From the NCBI RefSeq assembly GCF_013283875.1, contig NZ_CP054139.1:5518001-5582000 (forward strand): a DNA stretch of 64,000 nucleotides. The letters run 5' to 3'. Shown piece by piece: positions 42,731 through 52,272 of the stretch (its first letter is position 1; every line of letters starts with the position of its first letter). Position numbers and translations under genes: made by a program. The notes below the pieces were generated by a model. The model was not told where the DNA came from. It searched no databases and saw nothing but the letters and a program-made list of their open reading frames with translations. The DNA comes from Mucilaginibacter mali. GTDB taxonomy: Bacteria; Bacteroidota; Bacteroidia; Sphingobacteriales; Sphingobacteriaceae.

Positions 42731-44134
42731 ATGAGGAGGACAGCGTTATTTTTATTGTTGAGTGGGATGGTGTTTTCGTGCAGTACAGCGAAGAAGCAAT
42801 TCAGCGCACACGTACAGGTTGTTGAAGAAGGGATGCCGGGGCAAACATCGCCCATCCCTTTCAGTCCGGGAATCCCGGTTTATGATGCCGCCGCAGTTTC
42901 TTACAATCGCGATAATAAGAGCGTTTTTAATATTCAGTTTAATCAGCCTGTCATCATCAGTGTGGCAGATAAGCCCCAGCCATGGGGCTTTTTTCAATTC
43001 CCGCATATTGGTACCCGGCCCGATGGCAGCCTGCAGGTAAAATGGAACATGAAGGCCGATGCCATGTCGGCTTATGGCATGGAGGGTTCGGGCGCGGCCA
43101 TCTCTGCCGATGGCGGCAAGACCTGGCAATTGCAAAAACATACCGAAACCACCGGCGATGTGCTGTTGCCAAACGGCGACAGGCTGGAAATTGCCACACC
43201 CAAACCTATCGATACTAAAAATTTGAAGATGCCCAAACCGGTGCTCACGTCGGCACAGGGAAATACTTATACCAAAGAAACATCCAGCTATTACCGGCTT
43301 AACGATCTGCCTGCCGATTGCCAGGCGGTGTATCTGAAACGTTTGAAGAAAGGCGAAACCGAATGGAAAGATGAAAAGGCAACCCTTGCCGACCCCAATG
43401 CCGCCCGGCACACCACAGCCGGTTTGCTGCCGGTAATTTGGTGGGGAGATATGCATGTGGCGGCCGATGGTTCGCTGATAGCCGGCGTTTACCCCGGCAC
43501 GTTGGTGAATGATGAGGGGAAGCTGGTGCCCAAATCAAATGTATTCTTCTATCGTTCCACAGATAACGGGCATTCATGGAACATCCAGGGCAGGCTGATG
43601 TACCAGGCCGATATCCTTGCCGATGCCAAAGGCAACAAGCGGATGGGCTTTACCGAACCTGCTTTTGAAATTTTACCCGATGGCACCTTCATCTGCGTTA
43701 GCCGCACTACCGATGGTAATGGCAATGGCCCTATGTATGCCGCTTATTCAAAGGATTGGGGCAAAACCTGGACTACCCCCAAAGCCTTTAGCGCCAACGG
43801 TGTATTACCGCAATTACTGCAACTAAAAAACGGGATACTGGTACTATCTTCCGGCAGGCCGGGTGTGCAGCTGCGTTTTGCAGCGGACGGGAAAACATGG
43901 TCGGATGCTTTTGAGATGTTACCTTACGCTACGGAAAAAGACCAGGTATCCTGCGGCTATACCGGTTTAATAGCTATAAATTCAGATACTTTCCTCGTGG
44001 TTTACTCCGATTTTAATTTTAAAAATGCTTCCGACGAGGTGCGGAAAGCCATTAAAATACGGCAGATCACCATTGATCCTGCATCATCCCGCCGGGCGCA
44101 TATTCCAAAAGAAAGTATTATCAATCCAAATTAA
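42731..44134 (+). CDS. Beta-propeller (BNR/Asp-box, sialidase-fold) lipoprotein
   Basis: 467 residues; lipobox VFSC at residue 17. Asp-box motifs (SADGGKTW, STDNGHSW, SKDWGKTW, AADGKTW) show a sialidase-type six-bladed propeller. Classical sialidase marks such as FRIP are not seen, so the enzymatic class is open: glycosidase, lyase or binding protein. It is the last gene of the SusC operon (17 bases after the FAS1 gene) and probably acts at the cell surface. Its last codons contain the first box of the next operon's promoter. Confidence 0.82.
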   Translation: MRRTALFLLLSGMVFSCSTAKKQFSAHVQVVEEGMPGQTSPIPFSPGIPVYDAAAVSYNRDNKSVFNIQFNQPVIISVADKPQPWGFFQFPHIGTRPDGSLQVKWNMKADAMSAYGMEGSGAAISADGGKTWQLQKHTETTGDVLLPNGDRLEIATPKPIDTKNLKMPKPVLTSAQGNTYTKETSSYYRLNDLPADCQAVYLKRLKKGETEWKDEKATLADPNAARHTTAGLLPVIWWGDMHVAADGSLIAGVYPGTLVNDEGKLVPKSNVFFYRSTDNGHSWNIQGRLMYQADILADAKGNKRMGFTEPAFEILPDGTFICVSRTTDGNGNGPMYAAYSKDWGKTWTTPKAFSANGVLPQLLQLKNGILVLSSGRPGVQLRFAADGKTWSDAFEMLPYATEKDQVSCGYTGLIAINSDTFLVVYSDFNFKNASDEVRKAIKIRQITIDPASSRRAHIPKESIINPN

Positions 44135-44170
44135 AGTATTACTTAAACTTAGGCCAATAATTTAGATTTG
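44109..44170 (+). promoter_or_regulatory. Regulon promoter upstream of the enolase-superfamily gene
   Basis: AAGA then AAGTATTA (44113), 16 bases, TATTACTT (44137, weak), 18 bases, TAGATTTG (44163). A 21-base direct repeat AAAGTATTA is also present (44112 and 44133). The first box lies inside the 3' end of the upstream gene. A leader hairpin CCCGGCC/GGCCGGG follows at 44179-44208. Confidence 0.65.
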
Positions 44171-44218
44171 GTATATCCCCCGGCCACCTGTTTATCATTC
44201 CGGCCGGGCCTGTAACCA

Positions 44219-45457
44219 ATGAAAATTACCGACGTTAAAACCATCCTGCTTACCGGTCCGTGCACTAACGACCCCTATCTTTCCGAGGCGCGCAAGGTGC
44301 GCAGCGCGGCATTTATACAGATACAAACCGACAGCGGCTTAACAGGCATTGGCGAAACCTACGCCGGTTATTTCTGCCCCGAAGCCGTGCCCGAAATTGT
44401 GGAGTTTTTTAAACTCATACTGGTAGGTAATAACGTTGACAACATCCCCGGCTTATGGTACAAGATGTACCACTGCGGCAATTTTTGGTGCCGGGTAGGC
44501 TTGGGCGCCATCGTGCTTTGCGGTATCGAAGCCGCCCTGTGGGATTTGAAAGGCAAACAAGAAGGCCTGCCGGTTTGGAAACTGCTTCAGCAAAAATGGA
44601 AAAACGGTTTTAGCAGTACTGCCCATCATGAAAAGCTGCCATGCTATGCCACTGGCGGCCCCAGCAATTATCCTTTAGATAAACTGGCCGGTAAAATTGA
44701 TTTCTATAAATCGCAGGGTTTTAACGGCGTAAAGATTGGCGCGGGCGCTTATTATAAAGATAAGGGTTTCGATATCCCATCCGAACCTGCCGCCGCGGCC
44801 GATTTTGAGGCGGGCAAGATCGCCTACATCCGCCAGCAGTTTGGCAGCGACTTGTGGCTGATGATGGACGCCCACATGGGCAACAGCGTAGCCACCTGGA
44901 CATATGATACCGCCCTGGCCGTAGCCAAAGCGCTTGAACCTTATGATCTATACTTTTTAGAAGAACCCCTGCATTATACCCGTCCCGATTTGTACAGCCA
45001 GCTGTGTAAAAACACCAGCACCCCCATTGCCGGCGGCGAATGCTTAACCGCCGTTTGCGAGTGGCAGACGTTTATTGATCAGGATAGCTTCCATATCGGC
45101 CAGCCTGATGCATCGTTTACCGCCGGCTTAGATCAGTTTATGCACGTGGCCGCCAGTTTAGATAAAACCGGGCGTAAAATAGCCCCGCATGCCTGGGGCG
45201 CGGGCGCATCGCAAATGCAAAATATACATTGCGGCTTTGCTTGCCCCAATACCACCATACTGGAAGTTGCCCCGGCCTACGGTCCGCTGCACAACGAACT
45301 CATCGGCGATAGCCTGCAAATAAAAAACGGCTATGTATTGCCGCCCGAAAAGCCAGGTTTAGGTATCGAGTTGACGGAAGCAACGCTCAAACGTTTCCCG
45401 TTTGAGCGGGGTACGGGTGAGTTTAACAGCGTTCCGGGTAAAATTTTAACAAGGTAG
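44219..45457 (+). CDS. Mandelate racemase/muconate lactonizing (enolase superfamily) enzyme, probable sugar-acid dehydratase
   Basis: 412 residues. Capping domain about 1-130 (TGIGETYAGYFCPE, EAALWDLKGK), then the TIM barrel. Metal ligands are visible as Asp in LMMDAHMG, Glu in FLEEPL and Glu in GGECL, and the acid/base His in IAPHAWGAG. At the second-strand position the motif is VKIGAG. Relatives dehydrate galactonate, rhamnonate, fuconate or similar acids to 2-keto-3-deoxy acids. That product would suit the HpaI-type (33368) or DHDPS-type (51175) aldolases. Exact substrate not readable. First gene of an operon running to 52101. Confidence 0.88.
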   Translation: MKITDVKTILLTGPCTNDPYLSEARKVRSAAFIQIQTDSGLTGIGETYAGYFCPEAVPEIVEFFKLILVGNNVDNIPGLWYKMYHCGNFWCRVGLGAIVLCGIEAALWDLKGKQEGLPVWKLLQQKWKNGFSSTAHHEKLPCYATGGPSNYPLDKLAGKIDFYKSQGFNGVKIGAGAYYKDKGFDIPSEPAAAADFEAGKIAYIRQQFGSDLWLMMDAHMGNSVATWTYDTALAVAKALEPYDLYFLEEPLHYTRPDLYSQLCKNTSTPIAGGECLTAVCEWQTFIDQDSFHIGQPDASFTAGLDQFMHVAASLDKTGRKIAPHAWGAGASQMQNIHCGFACPNTTILEVAPAYGPLHNELIGDSLQIKNGYVLPPEKPGLGIELTEATLKRFPFERGTGEFNSVPGKILTR

Positions 45458-45460
45458 ATC

Positions 45461-46474
45461 ATGGAATCGATCAACATATTAATTGATATGCCCGTGCATG
45501 GGGCTTCGCTTAAAAAGCTGGAGACAATACCGGGTGTAAATATCAAATTGGTCGGATCGCCCGAGGAGCGGGTAAGGTCGTTAGATAAGGAATTGATAGC
45601 CGGTGCCGATGTGCTGTTCTGTACCTTCCCGCCCGAAAACCATGCGGAGATGGAACAGTTGAAATTTATCCAGATCGCTTCGGCGGGATACAAGCAATTG
45701 ATCGGCATCGGGCTGAATGAACGGAATATAAAAGCCAGCAACGCTCTCGGCGTTTTTGATGTGCCCATTGCCGAGTGGAATGTGGCCATGATGGTTAACC
45801 TTGCCCGCGATATGCGTGGTATGATGCATAACCAGGATAATGCCGTATGGGACCGCCCGGCCCGCTTTCAGCGCGAGATACGCGGTAGTGTAGTAGGTAT
45901 CTGGGGGTATGGCGGCATCGGTCGTGAGACCGCCCGGTTAGCGAAAGCTTTGGGGATGACCGTGCATGTGCTGAGTAGAGGCGGTGTAAAACCACGTACC
46001 GATATTTACAGTGTTGAGGGCACCGGCGATCCGGAAGGTGTGCTCCCGGATAAGGTTTTTTTGATGGATGAAAAAGAGACGTTTCTAAAAGGTCTCGATT
46101 TCCTGATCATCGCCATGCCGCAAACTGATACCAACCAGGGCATCATCGGCGAATCGGAATTGAAACTGTTAAAGCCGACCACATACCTGCTCAACCCTGC
46201 CCGCGGCCCGCTGATTGACGAGCAGGCCCTGATAAAAGCCTTGAAAAACAACTGGATAGCAGGAGCGGCCTTAGATACGCATTACTACTATCCCACCCCG
46301 CCCGAACATCCATTGTGGGGCATGCCCAACGTGATTTTCACGCCGCATATTTCGGGTTCGAGTTTAAGCCCGAAGTTTTTGGAGCGGGTATGGGATATTT
46401 TTATTCAGAATGTACAAAGATTAACCGGCGGGCAGCCTTTATTAAACCAGTTAGCCCCGGCCGATTTGAAATAG
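45461..46474 (+). CDS. D-isomer-specific 2-hydroxyacid dehydrogenase
   Basis: 337 residues. NAD-binding Rossmann motif GIWGYGGIGRETARLAKALG near residue 147; catalytic Arg in NPARGPLID and His in TPHISG near the C-terminus. It oxidises or reduces a 2-hydroxy/2-keto acid pair with NAD(P). It starts 3 bases after the enolase-superfamily gene, so it may act on the same sugar acid or on glyoxylate/pyruvate-type products (inference). Cytoplasmic. Confidence 0.9.
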   Translation: MESINILIDMPVHGASLKKLETIPGVNIKLVGSPEERVRSLDKELIAGADVLFCTFPPENHAEMEQLKFIQIASAGYKQLIGIGLNERNIKASNALGVFDVPIAEWNVAMMVNLARDMRGMMHNQDNAVWDRPARFQREIRGSVVGIWGYGGIGRETARLAKALGMTVHVLSRGGVKPRTDIYSVEGTGDPEGVLPDKVFLMDEKETFLKGLDFLIIAMPQTDTNQGIIGESELKLLKPTTYLLNPARGPLIDEQALIKALKNNWIAGAALDTHYYYPTPPEHPLWGMPNVIFTPHISGSSLSPKFLERVWDIFIQNVQRLTGGQPLLNQLAPADLK

Positions 46475-46482
46475 AAATTGAT

Positions 46483-48267
46483 ATGAAAAACAAATTGATA
46501 TTTACCTTCTCCATGTTCCTGCTCATCTGTACAGCAGCATCCGCCCAAACTAAACAGCAGGTGGAGGGCTTCGACACCGTGGCATTCCACTACGATGCCA
46601 ACCGCAGCCGCCCGGTGATGGACTTTCGCGGGATGACCAAAGGTTATATGACCGCCGGCTGGTGGGCGCCCGAACAAATGAAAAAGAATATCCTGTCGTG
46701 GAAGACGGGCATAGTGCCCGAGAAGGTGGCTACCACCTTTTCGTTCATCGCGGCCACCTGTGTGTTGCCCTCCGAAATTACCGTTGGCCCCCAGGTGCGC
46801 CTAACAGTAAACGGTCATTATGCGCTCACATTTACCCTTGGCCGCATGAAGGATTATACCTGGCACGAGGGGGCGTACGAACTGAAATATATCTCTAAAC
46901 GTGTAGAGTTCCCCTATACCGGCGCGCACCGCGAATTTGGCTTGAACGGCAACAGCGGCATCTACCAGTTAAGCGTACCGGCATCGGCCGTGGAAGCCGG
47001 TAAAGCCGCGCTGATAGAAGTGGAGATATTACCTTTTGAGCGCTGGCACAACGGCTGGTTCATGATCAAGCATTATCGTGATGTTTTACAGGCAGCCACC
47101 ATCGCGTCGTTACAGGGGCAGATCAATGCCCTGCGTATGGATGCCAACGTAGCGAACGAGCAAACACATATCCTGGCTACCCAACTGTACAGCAAAATGC
47201 TGGGTACGGATAAATACCGCAATAATGTGATCTATACCAACGGCTACCGCCATATCCATCCGGCCGATATCATCAAACTAAAAAATGGCGATATCCTGCT
47301 GATGGCCCGCGAGGCTACCGAACACTTTGCCAACGATGGCGATGTGATTATGCTGCGCAGTAAAGACGGTGGCAAAACCTGGGGCGAAAAACAAGTGATA
47401 GGTGGTGTAAAAGATCTGGATGAACGCGAAGGCTGCGGGATACAATTGCGGGATGGCACCATTCTCGTGAGCATGTTCTACAACAATAATTACACTGTTG
47501 ATGGTACCTACAACTGGGAGGGCAAAGGCAAACTGCCGCCAACTGATAAACCCCGATTAGGTTCGGAACTGATCCGCTCGACGGACAATGGCCATACCTG
47601 GTCGAAAATGACGACTATCGACCTGACCGGGATGCCGTTTAAGGGTATAGAAGGGCCAACCGACGCGCCTATTGAAATGCCCGACGGTTCTATCCTGATG
47701 GGTGTGATCGGCTACGGCAATCATGGCGATTCAAAAAATATTGCTTCCGTAATGCTGAAATCGACTGATAAAGGCAAAAGCTGGAAATACTTATCTACCA
47801 TTGCTGACGACCCCGGCGGCAAATACGATGGCTTTGTAGAGCCAGGCATCACCCGCACCAAAACAGGCCGCATTGTGGCCGGCATGCGCAACAAGCAGGA
47901 CGAAAACAATATCTGGATGACCTATTCGGATGATGACGGCAAAACCTGGGCGCCGCTTAACCGGACGGATATGATAGGCCACCCGGTTGATTTGATACAA
48001 CTAAAGGATGGCAGGGTAATGGCCACCTATGGTGTACGTGAAGGCCCCGGTCGTCATACCGAGCCGGGAGGTGTAAGGGCCTGCTTCAGCAGCGATAACG
48101 GCAAAACCTGGGATATTAAAACCGAGGTGCAATTACGTAACGATTTTATCAACTGGGATGTCGGCTACCCGGAATCCATTCAGTTTGAAGACGGCAGCGT
48201 GATGACCGTGTATTACTTCAACCTGTTTGGTAAATACTTCCTGGGCTCAACTTTTTGGAAACCTTAA
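46483..48267 (+). CDS. Exported sialidase-fold (BNR/Asp-box) protein
   Basis: 594 residues from ATG 46483, which gives a clean type I signal peptide (MKNKLIFTFSMFLLICTAASA). The frame is open back to 46315, but that extension lies inside the upstream gene. Residues about 25-240 form a beta-rich N-terminal domain (GWWAPEQMKKN, WHEGAYELKY). The propeller (about 250-590) has Asp boxes SKDGGKTW, STDNGHTW, STDKGKSW, SDDDGKTW and SSDNGKTW, with YRHIHPADIIKLKNGDILLM at its start. Possibly an exo-glycosidase or lyase on sugar acids; true sialidase activity is not supported by specific residues. Confidence 0.82.
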   Translation: MKNKLIFTFSMFLLICTAASAQTKQQVEGFDTVAFHYDANRSRPVMDFRGMTKGYMTAGWWAPEQMKKNILSWKTGIVPEKVATTFSFIAATCVLPSEITVGPQVRLTVNGHYALTFTLGRMKDYTWHEGAYELKYISKRVEFPYTGAHREFGLNGNSGIYQLSVPASAVEAGKAALIEVEILPFERWHNGWFMIKHYRDVLQAATIASLQGQINALRMDANVANEQTHILATQLYSKMLGTDKYRNNVIYTNGYRHIHPADIIKLKNGDILLMAREATEHFANDGDVIMLRSKDGGKTWGEKQVIGGVKDLDEREGCGIQLRDGTILVSMFYNNNYTVDGTYNWEGKGKLPPTDKPRLGSELIRSTDNGHTWSKMTTIDLTGMPFKGIEGPTDAPIEMPDGSILMGVIGYGNHGDSKNIASVMLKSTDKGKSWKYLSTIADDPGGKYDGFVEPGITRTKTGRIVAGMRNKQDENNIWMTYSDDDGKTWAPLNRTDMIGHPVDLIQLKDGRVMATYGVREGPGRHTEPGGVRACFSSDNGKTWDIKTEVQLRNDFINWDVGYPESIQFEDGSVMTVYYFNLFGKYFLGSTFWKP

Positions 48268-48276
48268 ATACTTAAC

Positions 48277-49758
48277 ATGATGAGTAAAAAAATAACTGGT
48301 ATTGTTGCGGCGGTAGCGGTGCTCGCTACGCTGGCCTTGTCGTTCACAAAGAAGAAGCAAGCTGATGGCAGGCCCAATATTTTACTCATCGTATCCGAAG
48401 ATCACGGCCCGCACCTATCCTGCTATGGCGATAAGGTGATCCAAACGCCCAATCTCGATCAGATCGCTAAAGATGGCTTTCTTTTCAAAAACGCTTACGT
48501 TACCGAATCGGTGTGCAGCCCGTCGCGTAGCAGCATTTTATCAGGGCTGTATCCGCATCAAAGCGGGCATTTGGGATTAACTACACACGGCTTTCATTAC
48601 GTGGGCCAGGTTACTACCATTTACCAGATATTGAAAAAAGCGGGTTACCGCACCGGGATGATCGGTAAGCTGCATGTAATGCCTGATACCATTTTTCCGA
48701 TAGATTACCACCCGATAACCGACCCGAATTACAATAAAAAAGGCCTCATCCGCTACTCGGAATATGCCGATAAATTTATGGCCGCCGGTAACGAACCCTT
48801 CTTTTTGATGGTAAATTTCCCTGATACCCACTGGCCATTCCAAAACCAGGTAGAGGGGCGGCCTAAAAAAGTGCTCACACCCGAAGAGGTGGTTTCGTTC
48901 CCCTATATCGGTTTCGATAATCAGCGGATACGCGAATACACGGCCAGCCTGTACAACTGCATGGCCCGGCTTGATGAATGCGTGGGCGAACTGATGGCCA
49001 AACTGCATGGCTCGGGCAAGGAGCGTAATACGCTGGTCATCTTCTTGTCCGATCATGGCGACGAAATGGCGAGGGGTAAGTTTGATAATTACGAAGCATC
49101 AAACAAAGTGCCTTTTATGGTAAGCTGGCCGGGGAAGATCAGCACCGGAATAACTTCGGATGCACTGATCTCGTCGGTAGATATTATGCCTACCATTTTG
49201 GATGTGGCCGGTTTACCCGTGCCGCCAGGGCTTACCGGCAAAAGCCTGATGCCGCTGTTTAAAAACCCGGCCATGCCCTTCCGCGAATACCTGTTTACCG
49301 AGAAGAATTGTGATGAGACCGACATGTACTTCCCCCGCCGGGCGGTACGGGATAAACGTTACAAGGTGATCTATTCGCTGCTGGATACGAAGAACCGGGC
49401 GGCTGATAAATATACGGCCGAAAAGCATGGGGATGCCATTGCGGGCAGCCCGACCTTTAGCGAACTGGCCAATGCCACCGCATCCATCCAAAAAATGTAT
49501 AATGATTGGCTGCACCCGGCCAAGGCCCAGCTTTACGATCTGGAGAAGGACCCATGGGAGTTTAACGACCTGTCGGCCGACCCGAAATACGCCGCGATAA
49601 AGCAGCGCCTGCTGAACCAGATCTTTAAATGGCAAAAGGATACCGACGACCCGCTGCGCTTCCCCGACAGGCTGAAGAAGTTTACGCAGGAAAACGATAC
49701 CATTAAAATATCGGCCAATATGCAGTGGCAATACCCGCATTATTTGTACAATAAATAG
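48277..49758 (+). CDS. Type I (formylglycine) sulfatase, SGSH-like
   Basis: 493 residues; starts at 48277 or one codon later. The hydrophobic N-terminus (IVAAVAVLATLALSF) is a signal or anchor. The sulfatase signature CSPSR (Cys80 to Arg84, the Cys matured to formylglycine) lies in SVCSPSRSSILSGLYPHQSGH, and GKLHVMPDTIFPIDY and LSDHGDEMARGK supply further active-site residues. The overall pattern resembles N-sulfoglucosamine sulfohydrolase relatives. It removes sulfate from a glycan or sugar; no maturase gene is in the window. Between two propeller genes in one operon. Confidence 0.9.
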   Translation: MMSKKITGIVAAVAVLATLALSFTKKKQADGRPNILLIVSEDHGPHLSCYGDKVIQTPNLDQIAKDGFLFKNAYVTESVCSPSRSSILSGLYPHQSGHLGLTTHGFHYVGQVTTIYQILKKAGYRTGMIGKLHVMPDTIFPIDYHPITDPNYNKKGLIRYSEYADKFMAAGNEPFFLMVNFPDTHWPFQNQVEGRPKKVLTPEEVVSFPYIGFDNQRIREYTASLYNCMARLDECVGELMAKLHGSGKERNTLVIFLSDHGDEMARGKFDNYEASNKVPFMVSWPGKISTGITSDALISSVDIMPTILDVAGLPVPPGLTGKSLMPLFKNPAMPFREYLFTEKNCDETDMYFPRRAVRDKRYKVIYSLLDTKNRAADKYTAEKHGDAIAGSPTFSELANATASIQKMYNDWLHPAKAQLYDLEKDPWEFNDLSADPKYAAIKQRLLNQIFKWQKDTDDPLRFPDRLKKFTQENDTIKISANMQWQYPHYLYNK

Positions 49759-49789
49759 CAATCACACACAAAACAATAACCTAATCAAA

Positions 49790-51175
49790 ATGGAAAACGC
49801 AAACTACAATAATTCACGCCGCAGGTTTTTGCAAAACGCGTCGCTGCTGCTGGCCGGCATCCCACTGATGAAGCTGAACAGCTTTGCCGCGTCAAACTAT
49901 CACGGGCAGGCGCTTGAACTACAGCGCAACACGCCGCAAACCGTAAAGGCCGATAAGCGCATCAAACTCACTTTCGGCGAGGAAGTAATGGTGATGCCTG
50001 AGGGCCTGCAACCATCCATGCTGTGCACGCAAAAAGGTACGATCGTGGTGCAGTCGCAATTACCTAAAAAGCCGCTCCCGCAAAAACGGATCTATTACCC
50101 CTTCGCCATGAAGACCGTAGTTTCAAGAGATGGCGGCCAAAACTGGGCGGAAGTGCCGCTGAAAGAGGGCGATAACGGCCTTGATCTGGAAGGCGCTATG
50201 GCGCAACTAAAAGATGGTACCATCATCGGATTAGAAACTTATGTGATACCCGGCGATAAACCCGATACCGGTGCCGGTTTGATGTACATATCAACCGATG
50301 ATTATAAAACCTTGCAGGGCCCTATCGATATTACGTTCGATATGCCCAATGCCGATTTCTATGGTTCGTCCGACGATGGCGGCCGCCCGCATATTGCCAT
50401 GCGTTTGCACCGCCGACTGATCGAACTGCCCAACGGCGACCTGCTCACCACTATTTACGGCTGGCAAAAAGGCGACGAGGCCAAATCAACCTACGAGCCG
50501 AATATGAAGCGCACGAGGGTGATGCTGTTCAAATCAAAGAACAAGGGGCATCACTGGACCTACGTATCCACCGTCTCTGACGATGTGCATGCCGGAACTG
50601 AAGGCATGGGCGAACCGGTGATTGTACGGGTATCAAAAGGAAAAAGGGCAGGCCGGCTGATCTGCCATATCCGTAGCGGGTACGAACTATACGCTACACA
50701 CTCGGATGATGGCGGTAAAACATGGGTAAAAGCCAAACCTGTAGTTTTCGGCGGTATCGACGTATATAAAACCGCCGATTGGGCCGACTTGTTTAAGGAT
50801 GTGAAACGCAAAGGCGTACTGATCACCCCCGATTCTCCGGAACTGATCGGCGCGGTGGTTGACCCTGACCTGATCGAGACGCGCAGCGGTGTGCTGGTAG
50901 CTGCTTTTGGTGTACGCATTGGTGCCAAGATCTGCTGGACGATACCTACCTACCCGTGGAACGGCAACTACCTGGCATTCAGTATAGACGGCGGCGATAC
51001 CTGGAGCCAGGTGACACGCCTGACTACCGGCATTGATACCACCCATTACATGTGCGTAGAGGAAACGCCTAAAAACAACGAACTTTTTGTGGTGTACGAC
51101 TTTGGCCATTGGAACGGCAAAGAGGGCCGCTACACTTACGGTCGTAAGGTAAACATCAGCGTAAACAAAGCCTGA
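49790..51175 (+). CDS. Tat-exported BNR/Asp-box beta-propeller protein
   Basis: 461 residues. The N-terminus NNSRRRFLQNASLLLAGIPL is a twin-arginine signal, so it is exported folded, which can mean a bound metal or cofactor. Asp boxes SRDGGQNW, KSKNKGHHW, HSDDGGKTW and SIDGGDTW show the sialidase-type propeller. No specific catalytic set was recognised. It is the third propeller protein of the island, after a lipoprotein (42731) and a Sec-type protein (46483). Stop and next start share one base (TGATG). Confidence 0.82.
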   Translation: MENANYNNSRRRFLQNASLLLAGIPLMKLNSFAASNYHGQALELQRNTPQTVKADKRIKLTFGEEVMVMPEGLQPSMLCTQKGTIVVQSQLPKKPLPQKRIYYPFAMKTVVSRDGGQNWAEVPLKEGDNGLDLEGAMAQLKDGTIIGLETYVIPGDKPDTGAGLMYISTDDYKTLQGPIDITFDMPNADFYGSSDDGGRPHIAMRLHRRLIELPNGDLLTTIYGWQKGDEAKSTYEPNMKRTRVMLFKSKNKGHHWTYVSTVSDDVHAGTEGMGEPVIVRVSKGKRAGRLICHIRSGYELYATHSDDGGKTWVKAKPVVFGGIDVYKTADWADLFKDVKRKGVLITPDSPELIGAVVDPDLIETRSGVLVAAFGVRIGAKICWTIPTYPWNGNYLAFSIDGGDTWSQVTRLTTGIDTTHYMCVEETPKNNELFVVYDFGHWNGKEGRYTYGRKVNISVNKA

Positions 51176-52101
51176 TGGAAGCCTTAACCGCCGGGCAGCT
51201 ATTAGGTAACTGGGCAACGGTATTGTTGCCTATTAACGATGACGACAGCATCAATTACGAAAAGCTGTCGGATGAAATAGACCTGCTGATAGCTGCCGGG
51301 GTTAACGGCATTTACACCAACGGCACGGCCGGCGAATTTTACAATCAAACTGAGGAGGAGTTCGACCGGATCAGCCAGATGGTGGCCGAAAAGTGCAACA
51401 GGGCCGGTATGCCTTTCCAGTTGGGATGCAGCCACATGAGCCCTAAAATATCGCTGGAAAGATTGAAACGCGTGCTGCATTTAAAGCCCGGCGCCATACA
51501 GGTGATCCTGCCCGATTGGTACGCGCCCGGTATGCCCGAAGTAATTGATTACCTGAAGCTGATGGCGGCAACAGTTTTTCCCACCGGGCTTGTGCTGTAC
51601 AATCCGGGGCATTCGAAAAAGAAGCTAAACCCGGAGGATTTCGCAGAGATCAGGGAAGCAGGCATCAGCCTTATCGGCTGCAAGCTGGCCGGAGGTGATA
51701 AGGAATGGTATCAAAAAATGAAGACGCTGAATCCTGAATTGTCGCTGTTTACGCCGGGGCATAAGCTGGCAACAGGTATTGGTTTTGGCGCTAACGGTTC
51801 ATATTCAAATGTAGCCTGCATCAATCCCAAAGCTGCGCAATTGTGGTATGAGACCATGCTGACCGATATGGATAAAGCATTGGAAATGCAGGGCCGGATA
51901 CAGGAGTTTATTTTTAAATACATCATCCCTTATATTACCGAAAAAGGGTATTCGGACCAGGCTATTGATAAGTTTTTGGCCGCTATTGGTGGCTGGTGCA
52001 ATGTGGGTACCAGGTTAAGATGGCCGTACCATTGGATTGATGAAGCGGAGATTAAGAGAATGAGACCGATATGCAAGGATTTGCTGCCCGAGTTTTTTTA
52101 A
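51175..52101 (+). CDS. Dihydrodipicolinate synthase/N-acetylneuraminate lyase-family aldolase
   Basis: 308 residues, class I TIM-barrel aldolase. Family marks: NGTAGEFYNQTEEEF (pyruvate-binding GTxGE), Tyr in LVLYNPGHS and the Schiff-base Lys in IGCKLAGGD. Enzymes of this family condense or cleave pyruvate with aldehydes, including 2-keto-3-deoxy sugar acids and sialic acids. It is translationally coupled to the propeller gene before it. With the enolase-superfamily protein it could form a dehydratase-aldolase pair; a second aldolase of unrelated fold is at 33368. Confidence 0.88.
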   Translation: MEALTAGQLLGNWATVLLPINDDDSINYEKLSDEIDLLIAAGVNGIYTNGTAGEFYNQTEEEFDRISQMVAEKCNRAGMPFQLGCSHMSPKISLERLKRVLHLKPGAIQVILPDWYAPGMPEVIDYLKLMAATVFPTGLVLYNPGHSKKKLNPEDFAEIREAGISLIGCKLAGGDKEWYQKMKTLNPELSLFTPGHKLATGIGFGANGSYSNVACINPKAAQLWYETMLTDMDKALEMQGRIQEFIFKYIIPYITEKGYSDQAIDKFLAAIGGWCNVGTRLRWPYHWIDEAEIKRMRPICKDLLPEFF

Positions 52102-52119
52102 GAAACTATTAAAGATGTT

Positions 52120-52256
52120 ATTCATTACCGTTGACTTTAGTCAACGGAATAATGAATGAAATATAAGGGCTTTAGCCAAATTTATTCAGATGAGGTTTGG
52201 CTAAAGCCCAGTCTCTGTGTTCACTATTCCGTTGACTGAAATCAACGGCAATGAAT
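52120..52256. repeat. REP-like composite inverted repeat (nested hairpins)
   Basis: The outer arms (52120-52134 with 52242-52256) pair around CCGTTGA/TCAACGG with one mismatch. Each end is itself a hairpin: CCGTTGAC/GTCAACGG at the left and CCGTTGA/TCAACGG at the right. The centre holds a perfect 14-base inverted repeat, GGGCTTTAGCCAAA (52167-52180) with TTTGGCTAAAGCCC (52196-52209). It fills the gap between the aldolase and the 52273 gene and resembles dispersed, non-autonomous elements of Bacteroidota. Confidence 0.85.
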
Positions 52257-52272
52257 TTGAAGAATTCTGAAA

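Noticed and set aside
46315..46482. Upstream extension of the exported propeller gene
   Set aside because: It overlaps the 3' end of the hydroxyacid dehydrogenase gene, and only the start at 46483 gives a signal peptide.
42731..48267. True GH33 sialidases
   Set aside because: Asp boxes show the fold, but FRIP and the arginine-triad context were not seen, and no sialic-acid genes other than a generic DHDPS-family aldolase are present.
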